Shown piece after piece: positions 21,083 through 32,560 of a stretch of DNA of 64,000 nucleotides. The notes below the pieces were generated by a model. The model was not told the origin of the DNA. It did no database searches and was given only the letters and a program-made list of their open reading frames with translations. A program made the translations under genes and the position numbers. Within the stretch, counting starts at the first letter, position 1; each line of letters begins with the position of its first letter. Origin of the DNA: Gautieria morchelliformis (Eukaryota; Basidiomycota; Agaricomycetes; Gomphales; Gomphaceae); NCBI GenBank assembly GCA_015179125.1, contig WHVA01000003.1, positions 372,001-436,000 of the forward strand. Reading direction: 5' to 3'.

Positions 21083-24000
21083 CTAAGGGAAGTCTAATTT
21101 GCGCACATTGCTTGAATGGCCAGGCTGGCTCATGAGATTAACTGCTGGAACAAGAGTGGGGTGTATTTCTTTTTCTTTGCCCATAATACGACTCAAGCGG
21201 ACATCCAACTTTGCACAGGTATCTTGGAGCTCACAGAGGTTAGCATTGGATGACAGTGTCTCAGCCAGAAGACCTGCATCGTCCAGAAGGGAGACCATGC
21301 CATGCAGTTGTGGAAGCACATTGCGCACTGTATGATCAATTTTATCTTCAATTTGGTGGCGGATCGCTTCATAGTTCGTAGTGTTCTGCTGCCCATAATG
21401 TTCAATGCCAGCAACCACATCAAGTAAAATTATCCTCACCGTTTCATTTGTAATACTGCACTCATCGTCCTCAGACTCGCTTCCTTCAAATTCAGACTCA
21501 TTGTCAGTAAGTTCCATAGTGCTCAACAGCCAATCATTTGCAGAGTTGGGGATACCAGTCAGGTGTGTGTTGGTGGAGGTGGATTGGGAATTGAGAATTA
21601 GGGATAAATCCAGTTGGGAGAGAGAAGCAGAATTGGGTGGCCCAGTTGGGTGTGTGTCAGTGCTGGATGTCGAGCCAAAACAGCATACATACACTTTGCG
21701 GGCCTCTATCTCATTGACTGGGAAATTGAACACATGTTGTGCTGGATAGAGTTCGGTGTGAGATACAAGCTTTGGCATGCTCAATCTCACGGCCCAGAGG
21801 TGTTTGCATGCACCATTATTACCAGTGAAGTAGTGGCATGAACAGAAAGCCCAGCCATACATGTTGAGTCGAATGTCATAACATCTGTGTCCATGGACAC
21901 GTATATCAGCCAAGCTACTTGCAAAGGATGTTCTGATGGTATATGGATCAACCCATCTCACTTCGGCAATGCGAGAATGACCAGCAATGTAAAGAGCTTC
22001 TGGAGTCAGCATTTCTTGGCCTTCTAGGGACCACCATGCAACAGGAATGATGGATTGTGGTTCTGAGGGAGTAGTCGCTTGGCATGCAGCTACAAGGTCT
22101 ATCCCCCCAGCTTCAGCAGCAAATCGTGTTGAAAGCCAAGAATAGTAGGTGCGTTGTAAGCAGCGGCGTGTGAAAATTCCAGGTAATATCTGTGTAATAA
22201 GAAAATAAACAAAGAGATCAAACCGCAGGTGTTTGCATGCTTGCTTCCATTGGTGTATGTATTTGTGTTTGAGTACAGCATTGAATGCTTCGAGATGATT
22301 ATTTGTTGGTATAACACCCTCTATTGGGATCTTCAAGATACGTGAAGCCTCCAGATGGCCTTTGTGTGACCATCCCTTCCAGAGGGAATATGGCATCCAA
22401 GTGTTTGTCATATAATCAAGGTATGCAAGGCCAGCCATTGCACCCACAGCCATCTCAGGCAACTGTGCAAGGTTACTCAATGCAGCCCGTTCTTCAGTTA
22501 TTAGCTGCTGAGCTGCTTCATGATCAACTGAGAGAATAAGTCTGGGCCACTGGGTTAGAATATGTAGTAGTAGATGTAATATATATTAGCTCACAATTTT
22601 TCCAAGGCTTGAAGCCAACCTTTAACTTGCTTTTTTGGGAAATTAGATGTTTTTCCCATGTGGAGCATTTTCTATGAAACTTGCACAATATGAGCCAAAT
22701 GTTTGGCCACATGTGTGCAAGAGCACCATGCTCCTTCATGTCTGTGTCGGTAATAGCCACACAGGGTGTAAACAGAACACCATTTTGAGAACCAAGGGAA
22801 TTTTTCCATGCTGTCAAAACTTCAACAAGAATAGTTGTATCATAGCCAGCATGTGTGGCTTTGTTTCCTGTAGGGGCTGAAAACAGAAAAAAAGCCAAAG
22901 GAACCCCCTTTTTTCCTTCATCAATGCCGAGGGCAATAAATAGGAGCACCCGCCGGTCACAAATACCAAAAGTACCATCCAGAATGAGCTGACCCTAATG
23001 TGCATATTTCCATGCAGCGTCTTTCATTTCAGCAGTCTGAATGCATATGCGAAGGCGGCCATCCTTTTCCACCCTGGCTTGATAATCAAACACTGCTCCT
23101 GCCAGCTCATGTTTGTAGGCAGTAGACTCTGGGTTAAGCCAATTATCAAGATTATACTGTGGACACTCTGAGACATCAATTCCATGCATTCTTGAGTATT
23201 TGCAATAGAGTCGACAGCTATCACTTGGCAGGATCTCGTAACGAACATTTGTGGTTCAAGGATCATGGGTGGCCTGGTCGCTATATATTTTTGCATGGCA
23301 AAGTTCAACATTGCGAGCTTGGATTGATGTAATACTAAAAAACAGCCTTGAAATCCCATTCCATATCTAATTCATGATAAGACTCACCTGGCACCACCCA
23401 TCATCTGCTGCAGAGCAACCTGCCATACATGGTCATGCAACGGAATGGCTGGGAGTCGCATCATCTTTCGGTCCAAACAGCTATCATTATGTGACAGGAC
23501 ACCAGTTATTGGTCACACATGATAGTCCGACATACGATATGTGATGTCGAGATGAGCAAGGCATCCAGTATGGTTGTATGGGGTCTTTCGAAGCCACGGT
23601 TTTTCATTTATAGGAAGGCCTTTTGCCATTTGTTGCTGGTCATCTTTAGTTTTTCGTGCATACTTGTGCCACATTGACTTTGGAAGGGAATGGAATAAGT
23701 ATTTATTTCAATCTATCTATTAAATGTTTCCTACCACTGTAGCAGCATGCAAGTATACACGTTCAGTCCTTTTCCATGGCGCTTACTCCACCTCTTACTC
23801 CAACCATTTCCAAGATCATCCATATTCTGAAGATCCAGTCGTTGAGCTTGCAACGTACATGAGGCCTCTTGCTGCGAGTGCAGCGCATTGTCAAGATTGG
23901 TTCTTAGGCATTAATATCATGTATTAATGAACACAGCGAATGCCCGAATAACTTGTGCGAATAAGTATGCCGTTCGGCGAATAAGTGAACCGATGGACGT

Positions 24001-25520
24001 TTCACGAAACAAAAGGGGTTGCCCGAATGGGGCTCGCCCTGTCTACAGTCGTAGTGAAACAGCTCGCAGTACTTGACGATGCAACGTGCAAGATACTGTG
24101 GAAGGGCTGTCTAAGTTTCGACAATCCCTTCGCTGGCGAAGGGACTCCTGAGGAGCCCTTCACCAACAGCGCAGAGAGTAGTTCGAAGGCTAGGGTAACG
24201 AAGATGAAGTATGAGAACTCACCAGTGATGCCTAAGTCCTTGGCTGGTCGAAGATAGAAATCTTCAAGGAAGGGCTTAAGACGATAATCACAGCGAGGTC
24301 AAGTTTGCACAAGATGGACGACGTATGATAATTGAACTGGGGAATATACATGCGAATGTAAACTACTTATATCGAATGCTCGTACGGTATCAGCGAATAG
24401 GAAAGAGGCTGTCACGAGTTAGGGTTGGATAGGGGTGTGCAGTCATGATACTAAGGAGATGGAATAAACATACAATAGAGTGAGGGAAGAATGCGAACAT
24501 GAAACGACGGAGAGTAAAAGGGGGCGAAAGCACTTATGGACAAAACCATGCCTTGGGACCCGCATATACGCCACCCTGCACGGTCTCTTCGTTTACTGGG
24601 TTGATCCCGCACGACCTATAGAAGGAACACCCTGCGAACACACCTTAGCCATACGAACACCCAATGGGGTTGGATTAAGAAGGTGATGGGGTTAATGATG
24701 AACCCTCATGCCGGGTGACTGGTATCGATCATATTTTGATGGCGTGCCTGTTGGCGAAATGGGCGAGCAGCGAATAGCGGTTCGGAAGATAGAGCGAACG
24801 ACGAGTAGAGTAGATGTAGAGGAGGAGTGGTCGGTAGGTGCGGCGAACTCTGACGAAGATGCCAGGGAGTGACGAGGGGGAACATGAAAGTAACGTGGTA
24901 GGAGAAATAAACCGGTCATGACACGCATCAGAGAAACGTCGATGGAAATTTGTGGCCACATCGTAGTGTTGTTGAATCTGTTCGGTCTGTGTCGCATCTA
25001 AATGGAGCATTTTAATATGAACCTGTATGTTCATGAATCGAGGATGAGTATGAGTTAATATAAATCTTAAGACAGCTCACCGTAACATGGCCTCCACGTT
25101 GCATCATTGGTTTATGTGGTGCACGTGGAATGCTGTTGGTCTGTGGAAATTACAGAAGAAAATGGTAAGCAATCATGGTTGCTCTGCAGATCAAAGAATA
25201 TAACTTACGCTGGGAGAAGGCGGCTGTGTTGGTAGCGCACCTGGGGCCGAAGCTGAGAGCCAAGTGTCAGGAGCCAGCGAAGGGAGCGGCGGCGGAGGGG
25301 GCATAGCAGACGAGGACGGAATCCTGTTTATCTGTGGAAATTACAGAAGAAAATTGTAAGTAATCATTGCTGCATGACTGCAGATCAAAGAATATAAATT
25401 ACACTGTGAGAAGGCAGCTGTGGTGGTAGCGCACCTGAAGCCGAAGCTGAGAGCTGAGTGTCAGGAGCCAGGGAAGGAAGCAGCGGCGAAGGGAACAGCG
25501 GCGGAGGGGGCATAGCAGAC
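21083..25520 (-). pseudogene. Mutator-like (MULE) transposase gene, multi-exon, split by a solo LTR
   Basis: Minus strand. Proline-rich 5' exons lie at about 25400-25520 and 25200-25330 (a tandem pair), then TNSIPRAPHKPMMQRGG (about 25095), then a helical exon VHIKMLHLDATQ...HRRFSDA at 24924-25010, which continues after the solo LTR at 23740-23888. Next come HKYARKTKDDQQQMAKGLP...GCLAHLDITYRM (23400-23690), the region before the catalytic core (23000-23260), and the core: ILDGTFGICD (about 22960), VAITDTDMKEH (about 22730), then a C-terminal frame 21083-22480 with a SWIM zinc finger (CSCHYFTG...ACKHLW) and an acidic, coiled-coil tail. In-frame stops lie before GQLILDGTF (TAG near 22994) and in the 23.5-kb exon, so the copy is dead. 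Some introns are clear, for example a GTGAGT donor near 23389. Confidence 0.75.
23889..24923 (-). mobile_element. Solo LTR, family E copy 2 (1,035 bp)
   Basis: In plus orientation the insert begins TGTCAAGATTGG and ends CCGGTCATGACA. It is bordered by CGCAT on both sides (23884-23888 and 24924-24928), a perfect 5-bp target duplication. It is the reverse complement of the family copies at 44005-45102 and 62019-63274. It separates two parts of the Mutator-like gene whose reading continues across it, so it inserted into that gene. Confidence 0.9.
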
Positions 25521-25523
25521 GAG
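25142..25523. repeat. Tandem duplication of a 191-bp exon-intron unit
   Basis: Two head-to-tail units start TGTGGAAATTACAGAAGAAA at 25142 and 25333. On the minus strand each holds a proline-rich exon (SSAMPPPPL...LAPDTxLSASAxGALP) and a following intron with GTAAG or GTAAT donor and TCCACAG acceptor. The units differ at scattered sites and by a 12-18-bp length change in the exon, so the duplication is not recent. Confidence 0.8.
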
Positions 25524-26061
25524 CCAATGGAGAGCACAGAACGCAGAACAAGGTTCTACCACATAGCTGTACAAATGAATGAGCGATATCCAGAGAGCTG
25601 GTATACCAATAAACAAAATTACCTTTCAACAATGAATAGCCAATTTGAAGAACACCGTTAAACATCGGACTAGAGGCCATAGGACTCGGTCCTCCTTTCT
25701 ACTGGAGGAATGAGCGGACTTGAGCAACGTCAATCCAAGGAATCTATTACTTACTTCAAGAGTTAGTATTGCTATATATAAAGTAGTGCCAGGCTGGCAC
25801 CCGACAAGGGAGAGGGCCACCGACGGGACGAGGCGACGCTCAATGGAATGATGAGGAGTTTTGCATTTCCACCGAATAACTGGGGCAGCCAATGGTCTGG
25901 ATTGGTCAGCTGCTGGTTCAGCTGGGTGTTCGGGCTTCGCACGCCTTATACGGAGGATAACCTAACGTCTGGCTGTGTAGCCTTCCGACTTCTCATCGCA
26001 AACCTGCCTGTATGTGTTCCTTCTTCCACGCTCATTCTTGTGTCCCTGCTCATGGCATCCC
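25524..26061. other. Stretch without a supported gene
   Basis: About 540 bp upstream of the Mutator-like exons. Open frames on both strands lack recognisable motifs. It may hold the promoter or first exons of the Mutator-like gene. The left Copia LTR begins at 26062. Confidence 0.3.
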
Positions 26062-29000
26062 TGTTGGGTGCATACAAGCTCCTGCACCAAAATCAAGCAT
26101 AATATATTCGATTTATTGTATGGTTTCCAATTCTTTCTCACATTGTTCTTGTACCATGCATTCACTTCTCTGCTTATTGTCGAAATTTTCCAGTCACTCC
26201 CTACCTCTCCATTTCATTCTGTTATTTCTATTTTCACAGGCGGCTGCACCCAGTGGAGTTTAAAATGACTTCGACGCGCGAGCCCTTGGGCGCTAAAGGG
26301 CCAGGTGCACGTATATGCATTCTGAGACAGAGTAGTACTCCTCTCCCAGTGACAATAAATTCACTGAGAGAGGCAAGTAGTATCTTTCATATTTACATAG
26401 CATGTTGACTGAAAATCATGTAGTGTATTTGATTCTAGGTATTGTATTAATATAACAGTGACAATAAATTCACTGAGAGAGTGCATTTGATTCTAGCTTT
26501 CTAAGAACTCTACCGAACCTTCCCTGCCATAACCCCAAGTTGCTAACAAGGGTTATGGGCCCAGGAGACACTTCGCAGAAGCTTTTGGGTGTGGAGAAGC
26601 TTGCAACAGATGGAAGTAATTGGCCTCTGTGGCGAGCTACTCTCACAAGTTATTTTGAGTCCAAAAATCTACTCAGGCATATAGAAGGGAGAGCCATTCG
26701 ACCTCCTGATCCTCCAGTCATGCCCCCAGGCCATATTCTTACAGAAGCTGAGGAAACTCAGATAGAGAAGGCTGAGGAGAAGCTGGAGAAGTATCTTGCC
26801 AGAGAAGGACAGGCAAAAACCCAAATAATCGTCTCAGTGTCAGAGTCACTAGCTCTGATGCTACAGAAGAGACATACAGCAAAAGAAGTCTGGGATGCAT
26901 TGGTCAATGAGATGAACAAAAAGCCCAAGATGGTCCTCACCAACCTACAGAGACAGCTTCGCAGTATGAGGTGTCCTGAGGATGGAGACTTGAGAGATCA
27001 CTTGGACAAGGCCCAAGACCTCTATGCTCGTCTTAATGAGATGGGAGTCGAGTGGCTACTGCTGCCCACATCAATGATCCTATCGCTTGCCTGTATGGAA
27101 TTTTCGACATCTTCTGCTTGTCTTCATCTGTAGAAGGGCATTGGTCTCTGGATAATTTAACGGCTGGGTCAAGGGGCGTGGAAAATGTTTTGGCATCATC
27201 CAGATTGAATTTTTTGATGATTTTCTGGATGTATGCAGCTTGTGATATTGCAATTGATTTGTTATTCCAATCTCTTTCGATTTTGAGGTTCAAAAGCCAG
27301 TGAATCTCACCTAGATCTTTCATACTGAAGATCTGGGCAAGGTCATGCTGTACCTCATTGAGGATTGGTTGACTCTCGGCTGTGATAGTGAGGTCATCCA
27401 CTGCCGTTGCAATAATCACATGCCCTCTTGGCCCACGTCTGCAAAATACAGCTCCATCCGAAGCTGATTTAGTGAATCCTAACTTGAGAAATTCACCACT
27501 CAGATGTTTGTACCATTCCCTTCCAGACTGTTTGAGGCCGTAAAGTGCTTTCTTCAGCAGGAGGACATCATCTTTGTCTCCGGTCTCATATCCATATGGC
27601 TGTCTCATGTAAATAGGTTCTGGCAGTGTAGCATTCAAATACGCACTGTCCACATCCATTTGGTGAATAGGCCAATTATTCCTGGCAGCAATGGCACATA
27701 TAATCTGTAAGGAAGTCATCCGAGCAACGGGTGCATAGGTTTCATTGTAGTCGACTCCAAAACTTTGTGTAAAGCCTTGGGCGACCATCCTCGATCTAGG
27801 TGCAATGGGTTCACCTTCTGGATTGCGTTTCCAGAGGAATACCCATCTATTTCTGACAATATTTGCCCCAGGAGGTGGCTTAACCACTTCCCATACACCT
27901 TTGTCGAGTAGCACCTTGTACTCTTTATCCATTGATGCTTTCCACATAGGATCATTTAAGGCTTCATCTGCATTGCTAGGCTCGGTCTGATTCAAATCCG
28001 GCAGCACTTTATCTTTGTTTTGATTGGAGGTTGAAAGTGTACTGATGGCAAGGTTATAATCACTGATGCCGTCAGTGGCAGAGGATAAATCTTGTTCGAA
28101 TAATTTGTCTTGATGGTCCTCAATGTCCTCGTAAGCTAGTGTAGTGATGTCTGCACCAGCATGTCTCTTAGCTTGAGATCTTGTTACGGGACCACTTGGG
28201 GCTGGCCGCTCCTGCTGCTGACGGATCTGCTCGCTTCTCCTTGTTGGAGCAGCTTCTTTAGGTCTGACATCAACAGTCTGACTGGGTTGCAGCTCTTCAA
28301 GACGTTCCTCTGGTTCATTATCGTCGATTTCCTCGATCTTTGCCTCCTTGCTGACTAAGCGACTAGGCATAGGTGCTGGCGCCGAGATGGCCTGTATCAC
28401 TTTTCTGGATGTAGGTAGCTGTGACTCTTCAATAGAAATGATTGGAGCTTTGCCCCCCTTCATCTCTGAGTCAAATATAACATTCCGCTCGACAGAAACC
28501 TTCTGAGAGTCAGGCCAGTAGATGCAGTGACCATGGCTCTGTCCAGAGATTCCTATCCACCGAGCTCTTTTGGCACGGGCTGCTAGTTTGTTTCTCTCTT
28601 TGATTTTAACGTAGACTTCAATTCCCCACACGTGTGTCCTTCAGGTTCGGTTTCTCATGATGGATCATTTCAAAAGGGGTTTTGTCTGGCAAAGCTCTTG
28701 TGTGCATCCTATTCCTAAGATAGTTGGCGTGCAAAATTGCATGCCCCCATAAAGTCTTAGGAAGACTTGATTCCAATAGCATGGCACGAGCTCTTTCAAC
28801 TAGAGTTCGGTTTAGACGTTCAGCAACACCATTTGACTCTGGGGTGTCGTGTACGGTTAACCGATGCTTCGTGCCTTGCTTGGCTAAATGCTGTTCAAAT
28901 TCCGAGCTTGTGTATTTGCCCCCTCTGTCGGAAACAAGTGCTTTGATGTGCATGTTCCTCTGTTGAAGCATCAAGGCCTCGTAGAGTTTGTATTTTGAAA

Positions 29001-30200
29001 ATGCTTCCAATTTGTTTGCCATCAAATAGATAACCGATTCCCTTGAATAGTCGTCGATGAAAGACACATAATAGGATTTATTGTCAATTGTGGAGTGTCT
29101 CGCTGGTCCCCAGACATCAGAATAAATTCTGTCACCGAATTTTGAAGATCGGCTTCTGGGTTCTTGAGGAAGTGATTTACGTGCAATCTTCGCTTGAATG
29201 CACGCATCGCAAACAACCTTGTCACCTTTTGAGCTCAATTCAATGCCTAATATCATGCCACGGTTGAGCAAATGCTGTAGGGACCTTTGTGAAATATGCC
29301 CCATTTTCTGATGTATCTCCATGGCTGATGTGCATATATGCGCTTCGGCATTTGTGTGTTGTAAGTCAAATTGATATAAGCCATTCAGCTTCGGTGCTTG
29401 CATCAATATCCTGCCTTTACTATTGGATATTGTGCATTTCTGATCAGCTATTTGTGTGTTATAGCCTGCATCATCGCACCGGCCGATCGAGATCAGGGTA
29501 ACAGCCATTTTAGACGCATAGAACGTATCCTTCAATGTGATCTTCACAGTCTTATCTCCAATTTTATTAGATAGCACAAGTGAGCCTGAACCGAAGGCAT
29601 CAAAAGTGCCTTTGTTGGCTGCACGAATTGTGCGTGGCTGTGAGAATGGACTGTAATCCCTCAGTAAATTCTTGTGAGGGGTCATATGTGCGGTCGTTCC
29701 AGTGTTGAGGATAACAACAGTGTCCAAGGATAGACTACTCAGATTGGAGCAGTCGAAATTGGCGAAAGCGGCTGGACTGCCACTCTCATCCTCCTCAGAA
29801 GACACTTCTTCGGCAACATTCGCCTTGGCTTTGCCCTTCTTCTTTTTGGCTTTCGCTTTCTTCTTCTGACGTGGCCCCTGGCCTTCTTTACCACCTCCTT
29901 TAGCCCAGCAATTCTCGATAGCATGTCCAGCCTTGTGGCAATTGGTGCATGTAGGCACATTCGGGTCTTTCCGGCCCTTCTGCCCTTTCGTAGATGAACC
30001 AATAAATGCCTGCTCTTCTTGTGAAATATTAAGGGTCTTTCTCCTGTCATATTGAGCCTTAGTACTCTGATAATATCATCAGGCACTAAGGGCATTCCAC
30101 ATTCTTCAAGCGACATGGTAAGGGCAATCATAACTGCCTCATAGGAGGGTGGAAGTGTCGCAAGGATGATGTCTGTGAACTCTCCTTCAGAAAATCTGGC
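26062..30200. mobile_element. Ty1/Copia pieces in opposing orientation, Copia-1, broken
   Basis: Plus-strand part: LTR 26062-26548 (TGTTGGGTGCATAC ... GCTAACA), then gag from the ATG at 26555 (MGPGDTSQKLLGVEKLATDG) to about 27045. Minus-strand part, 27045-30200: gag C-terminus with a CCHC knuckle (CTNCHKAGHAIENC), protease (DTVVILNTGTTAHMTP), integrase (HQKMGHISQRSLQHLL, SDVWGPA, DRGGKYTSSEFE, ESNGVAERLNRT) and the first part of RT (NRWVFLWKRNPEG, QMDVDSAYLNATL, ALYGLKQSGREW, TAVDDLTI). The two parts meet near 27045 in convergent orientation. No second LTR is seen. The element is incomplete and broken. The long frames suggest it is not very old. Confidence 0.85.
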
Positions 30201-30479
30201 AAGTCTTCTTCAACTATCCAACTGGAATAATTCCAGTAAATGGTCCTGGTCCTGGTCCTGGAGAGACGTCTTCTTCAGCCACCAGTAGTGCAAGTCAACA
30301 CTAAGAGAATTACAATGCAATTGTGGCTCCCTCTAAGGCAGCCTGGGATGACTACCTGGCTCCTTAGCAGAGAAAAAGCTGCCCCACTGAAGAGGTCAAC
30401 CCCAATAGTTCAAAGCAGAGATCTCCCTGGGAAGAGATCTTTTGTCCTCTACACTATATAGGCTATCTATTTCACTCTC
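30201..30479. other. Spacer with a short GGTCCT tandem
   Basis: Between the Copia pieces and the composite repeat. It contains three or four GGTCCT units at about 30242-30260 and nothing else I can name. Confidence 0.35.
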
Positions 30480-31290
30480 ACACAATTTATATTGTCTATC
30501 TAGAGCTGGTGGGAAGAGAGGAGAGGAGGGTAGGGGAGTGTGCAGAAGCGGCTGCGCAGCGTTCTGCCAGCGCAGCGCAGCTTCCAGCGCTGGACCAGCA
30601 GACTGGCTTGCGTCCCTGACAAATTGGTCAAAGGGGTCACATGACCGTGAACACTGCTCACAGCTGCACCGTCTATTTTCGAAAAAATTGCCAAAAAATA
30701 TACATATATTAAAATAGTAACTTTGTTTAGTAGAGTCTGGCAAATTGATCAATATCTATTTGCGAAAAAATTGAGCAAAAAACAAAATAAAATGCATGTT
30801 AAAATACATAAAAAAGCGCAGAAAAAAGGCTATTCATTGATATCTATTTGCAAAAAAAAATTGAGGAAAAAATAAATTAAAATACACATGTTCAAATACA
30901 TAAAAAAGCGAAGAATAAAATAAAATAAAAAAAGGCAAAGGATAAAACATACATGGTAACTACCAAAAGAAGGAAGCCAGCACCAGAGCCAGAGCAAGCA
31001 AAAGAGCCACAGCAGGAGCCCACAGCAAGACACAGAGAGCCCCAGTAGCGCAAGCTAAGCCTAAAGCCAGAGACGCAAGGGATATGGACTGAGCGGCTGC
31101 CCAGTCTTTATACCGCGTGCGCGCTCGTGCACGGACCACGCTCGCTTATGCGCGCACGGGACACATGACCGCTGCTCAGCGTTCTTGGCTCGCGGCTGCG
31201 CCGCTCGCGTCCGATTGGCCAGCTGACTAAGGCTGACCTAAAACCTGACATAAGCTTGACGCCCACAACCCACCGAGCCGCTTTCATACC
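30480..31290. repeat. Composite repeat G, copy 1
   Basis: Parts shared with 32560-33480 and 39840-40640: AT-rich units carrying TTGATATCTATTTGCGAAAA (30740-30960), a purine-rich CCAGAGC/AGCCAGAG stretch (30980-31080), a GC-rich block with GGTATAAAG on the minus strand (about 31110), CACGGACCACGCTCG (about 31131), CATGACCGCTGCTCAGCG and the end phrase CCCACAACCCACCGAGC (31262-31278). No protein is encoded. The TATA-like box suggests a minus-strand promoter. It may be a non-autonomous element, but I found no terminal repeats. Confidence 0.5.
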
Positions 31291-31303
31291 TAGTAACTAG
31301 TAA

Positions 31304-31740
31304 CTAGGTGGGTACCCGCGCTTCGCGCGGGGGTGTAGGTCAAGCGCCTTGGTAAGGTCAAATGCATCAGTAAGGTCAAGTGAATCAGTAAGTTCAAGTG
31401 CATTGGGGTAAATAGTATCATGAATCATGTATGCACCCATGGAACAGCCGAACATGCAGAGCTCTCTCTCAACCTCTGGGATGGGCCTCCCAGCGACTCT
31501 AGACATGAATGTGGTAATAGTCTTGATTGAATCATCAGAGATTATAAGATTGCACCTATTGTCATAATCCACAGGTTTCAAAGCTTGTGCATTGTGAAAT
31601 AGATCCAATAGTGATCTTGGGGATCCTGAATTTTGACAATGTGGTTATATCGATATGCCAGCTGATCCTCCGGTGACACTCTCACAGAACCAGAAACAAT
31701 ACCAAAATCAGAAATGGGGGAAGACCCAAAGTGCAGTTGG
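31304..31740 (-). mobile_element. Helitron-like 3' terminus and adjoining sequence
   Basis: On the minus strand a GC hairpin (CCCGCGCGAAGCGCGGG, 31331-31315) is followed by TACCCAC and then CTAG at 31307-31304, with T as the next base. This is the standard Helitron 3' end: a short hairpin about 10 nt before CTRR, inserted before T. The sequence upstream on the minus strand (31340-31740) has two short frames, one reading IVSGSVRVSPEDQLAYRYNH and one reading MSRVAGRPIPEVERELCMFG, which I do not recognise and which could be a captured gene. The 5' TC end was not located. Confidence 0.5.
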
Positions 31741-31744
31741 ATAG

Positions 31745-32560
31745 CATGTCCTCACAGGTAGCGTGTCCGCACAGGTAGCATGTCCTCACAGGTAGCGTGT
31801 CCCCACCGGTAGCGTGTCCTCACAGGTAGCATGTCCCCACACATAACGTGTCCCCACAGGTAGCGTGTCCTCACAGGTAGCATGTCCCCACACGTAATGT
31901 GTCCCCACAGGTAGCATGTCCCCACAGGTAGCGTGTCCCCACACGTAACGTGTCCCCACCGGTACCGTGTCCCCACACGTAACGTGTCCCCACACGTAAC
32001 GTGTCCCCACAGGTAGCATGTCCTCACACGTAGCATGTCCTCACACGTAGCATGTCCCCACAGGTAACGTGTCCTCACAGGTAGCGTGTCCCCACACATA
32101 ACATGTCCTCACAGGTAGCGTGTCCTCACAGGTAGCATGTCCTCGCACGTAACGTGTCCTCACAGGGAGCATGTCCTCGCACGTAACGTGTCCTCACAGG
32201 TAGCGTGTCCTCGCACGTAACGTGTCCTCACATGTAATGTGTCCCCACAGGTAGCATGTCTTCACACGTAACATGTCCTCACACATATCAGGGACATGTA
32301 TCAGTATCTATTCTGTGACATATATAGACACATGTAACATGTCCCCACAGGTAGCGTGTCCCCACATGTAATGTGTCCCCACACGTAACGTGTCCTCGCA
32401 CGTAACGTGTCCCCACAGGTAGCGTGTCCTCACATGTAACGTGTCCTCACATGTAATGTGTCCCCACAGGTAGCGTGTCCTCACACGTAATGTGTCCTCA
32501 CATGTAATGTGTCCCACAGGTAGCGTGTCCTCACACGTAACATGTCCTCACACATATCAG
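31745..32560. repeat. 17-bp minisatellite, two blocks
   Basis: The unit is of the form TAGCATGTCCTCACAGG with frequent changes (GTGTCC/ATGTCC, CCCCAC/CCTCAC, AGGTAGC/CGTAACG). Blocks run 31745-32285 and about 32330-32545, roughly 45 copies in all. Both blocks end with the same CACATATCAGGGACATGTAT phrase, so the array plus its flank is itself duplicated. Related units occur at 38690-38820, 39730-39835 and, inverted, 46885-47350. Confidence 0.9.

Noticed and set aside
21405-21841. Plus-strand open frames within the Mutator-like gene
   Set aside because: Antisense shadows of the SWIM-bearing C-terminal frame.
31752-32517. Open frames of 69-115 residues made of WGHxTCGDTLPV-type repeats
   Set aside because: They are read-outs of the 17-bp minisatellite in several frames, with no start context or other evidence of coding.
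31745-32560. CRISPR-like array
   Set aside because: Units are contiguous 17-mers with no spacers, and the genome is a eukaryote.
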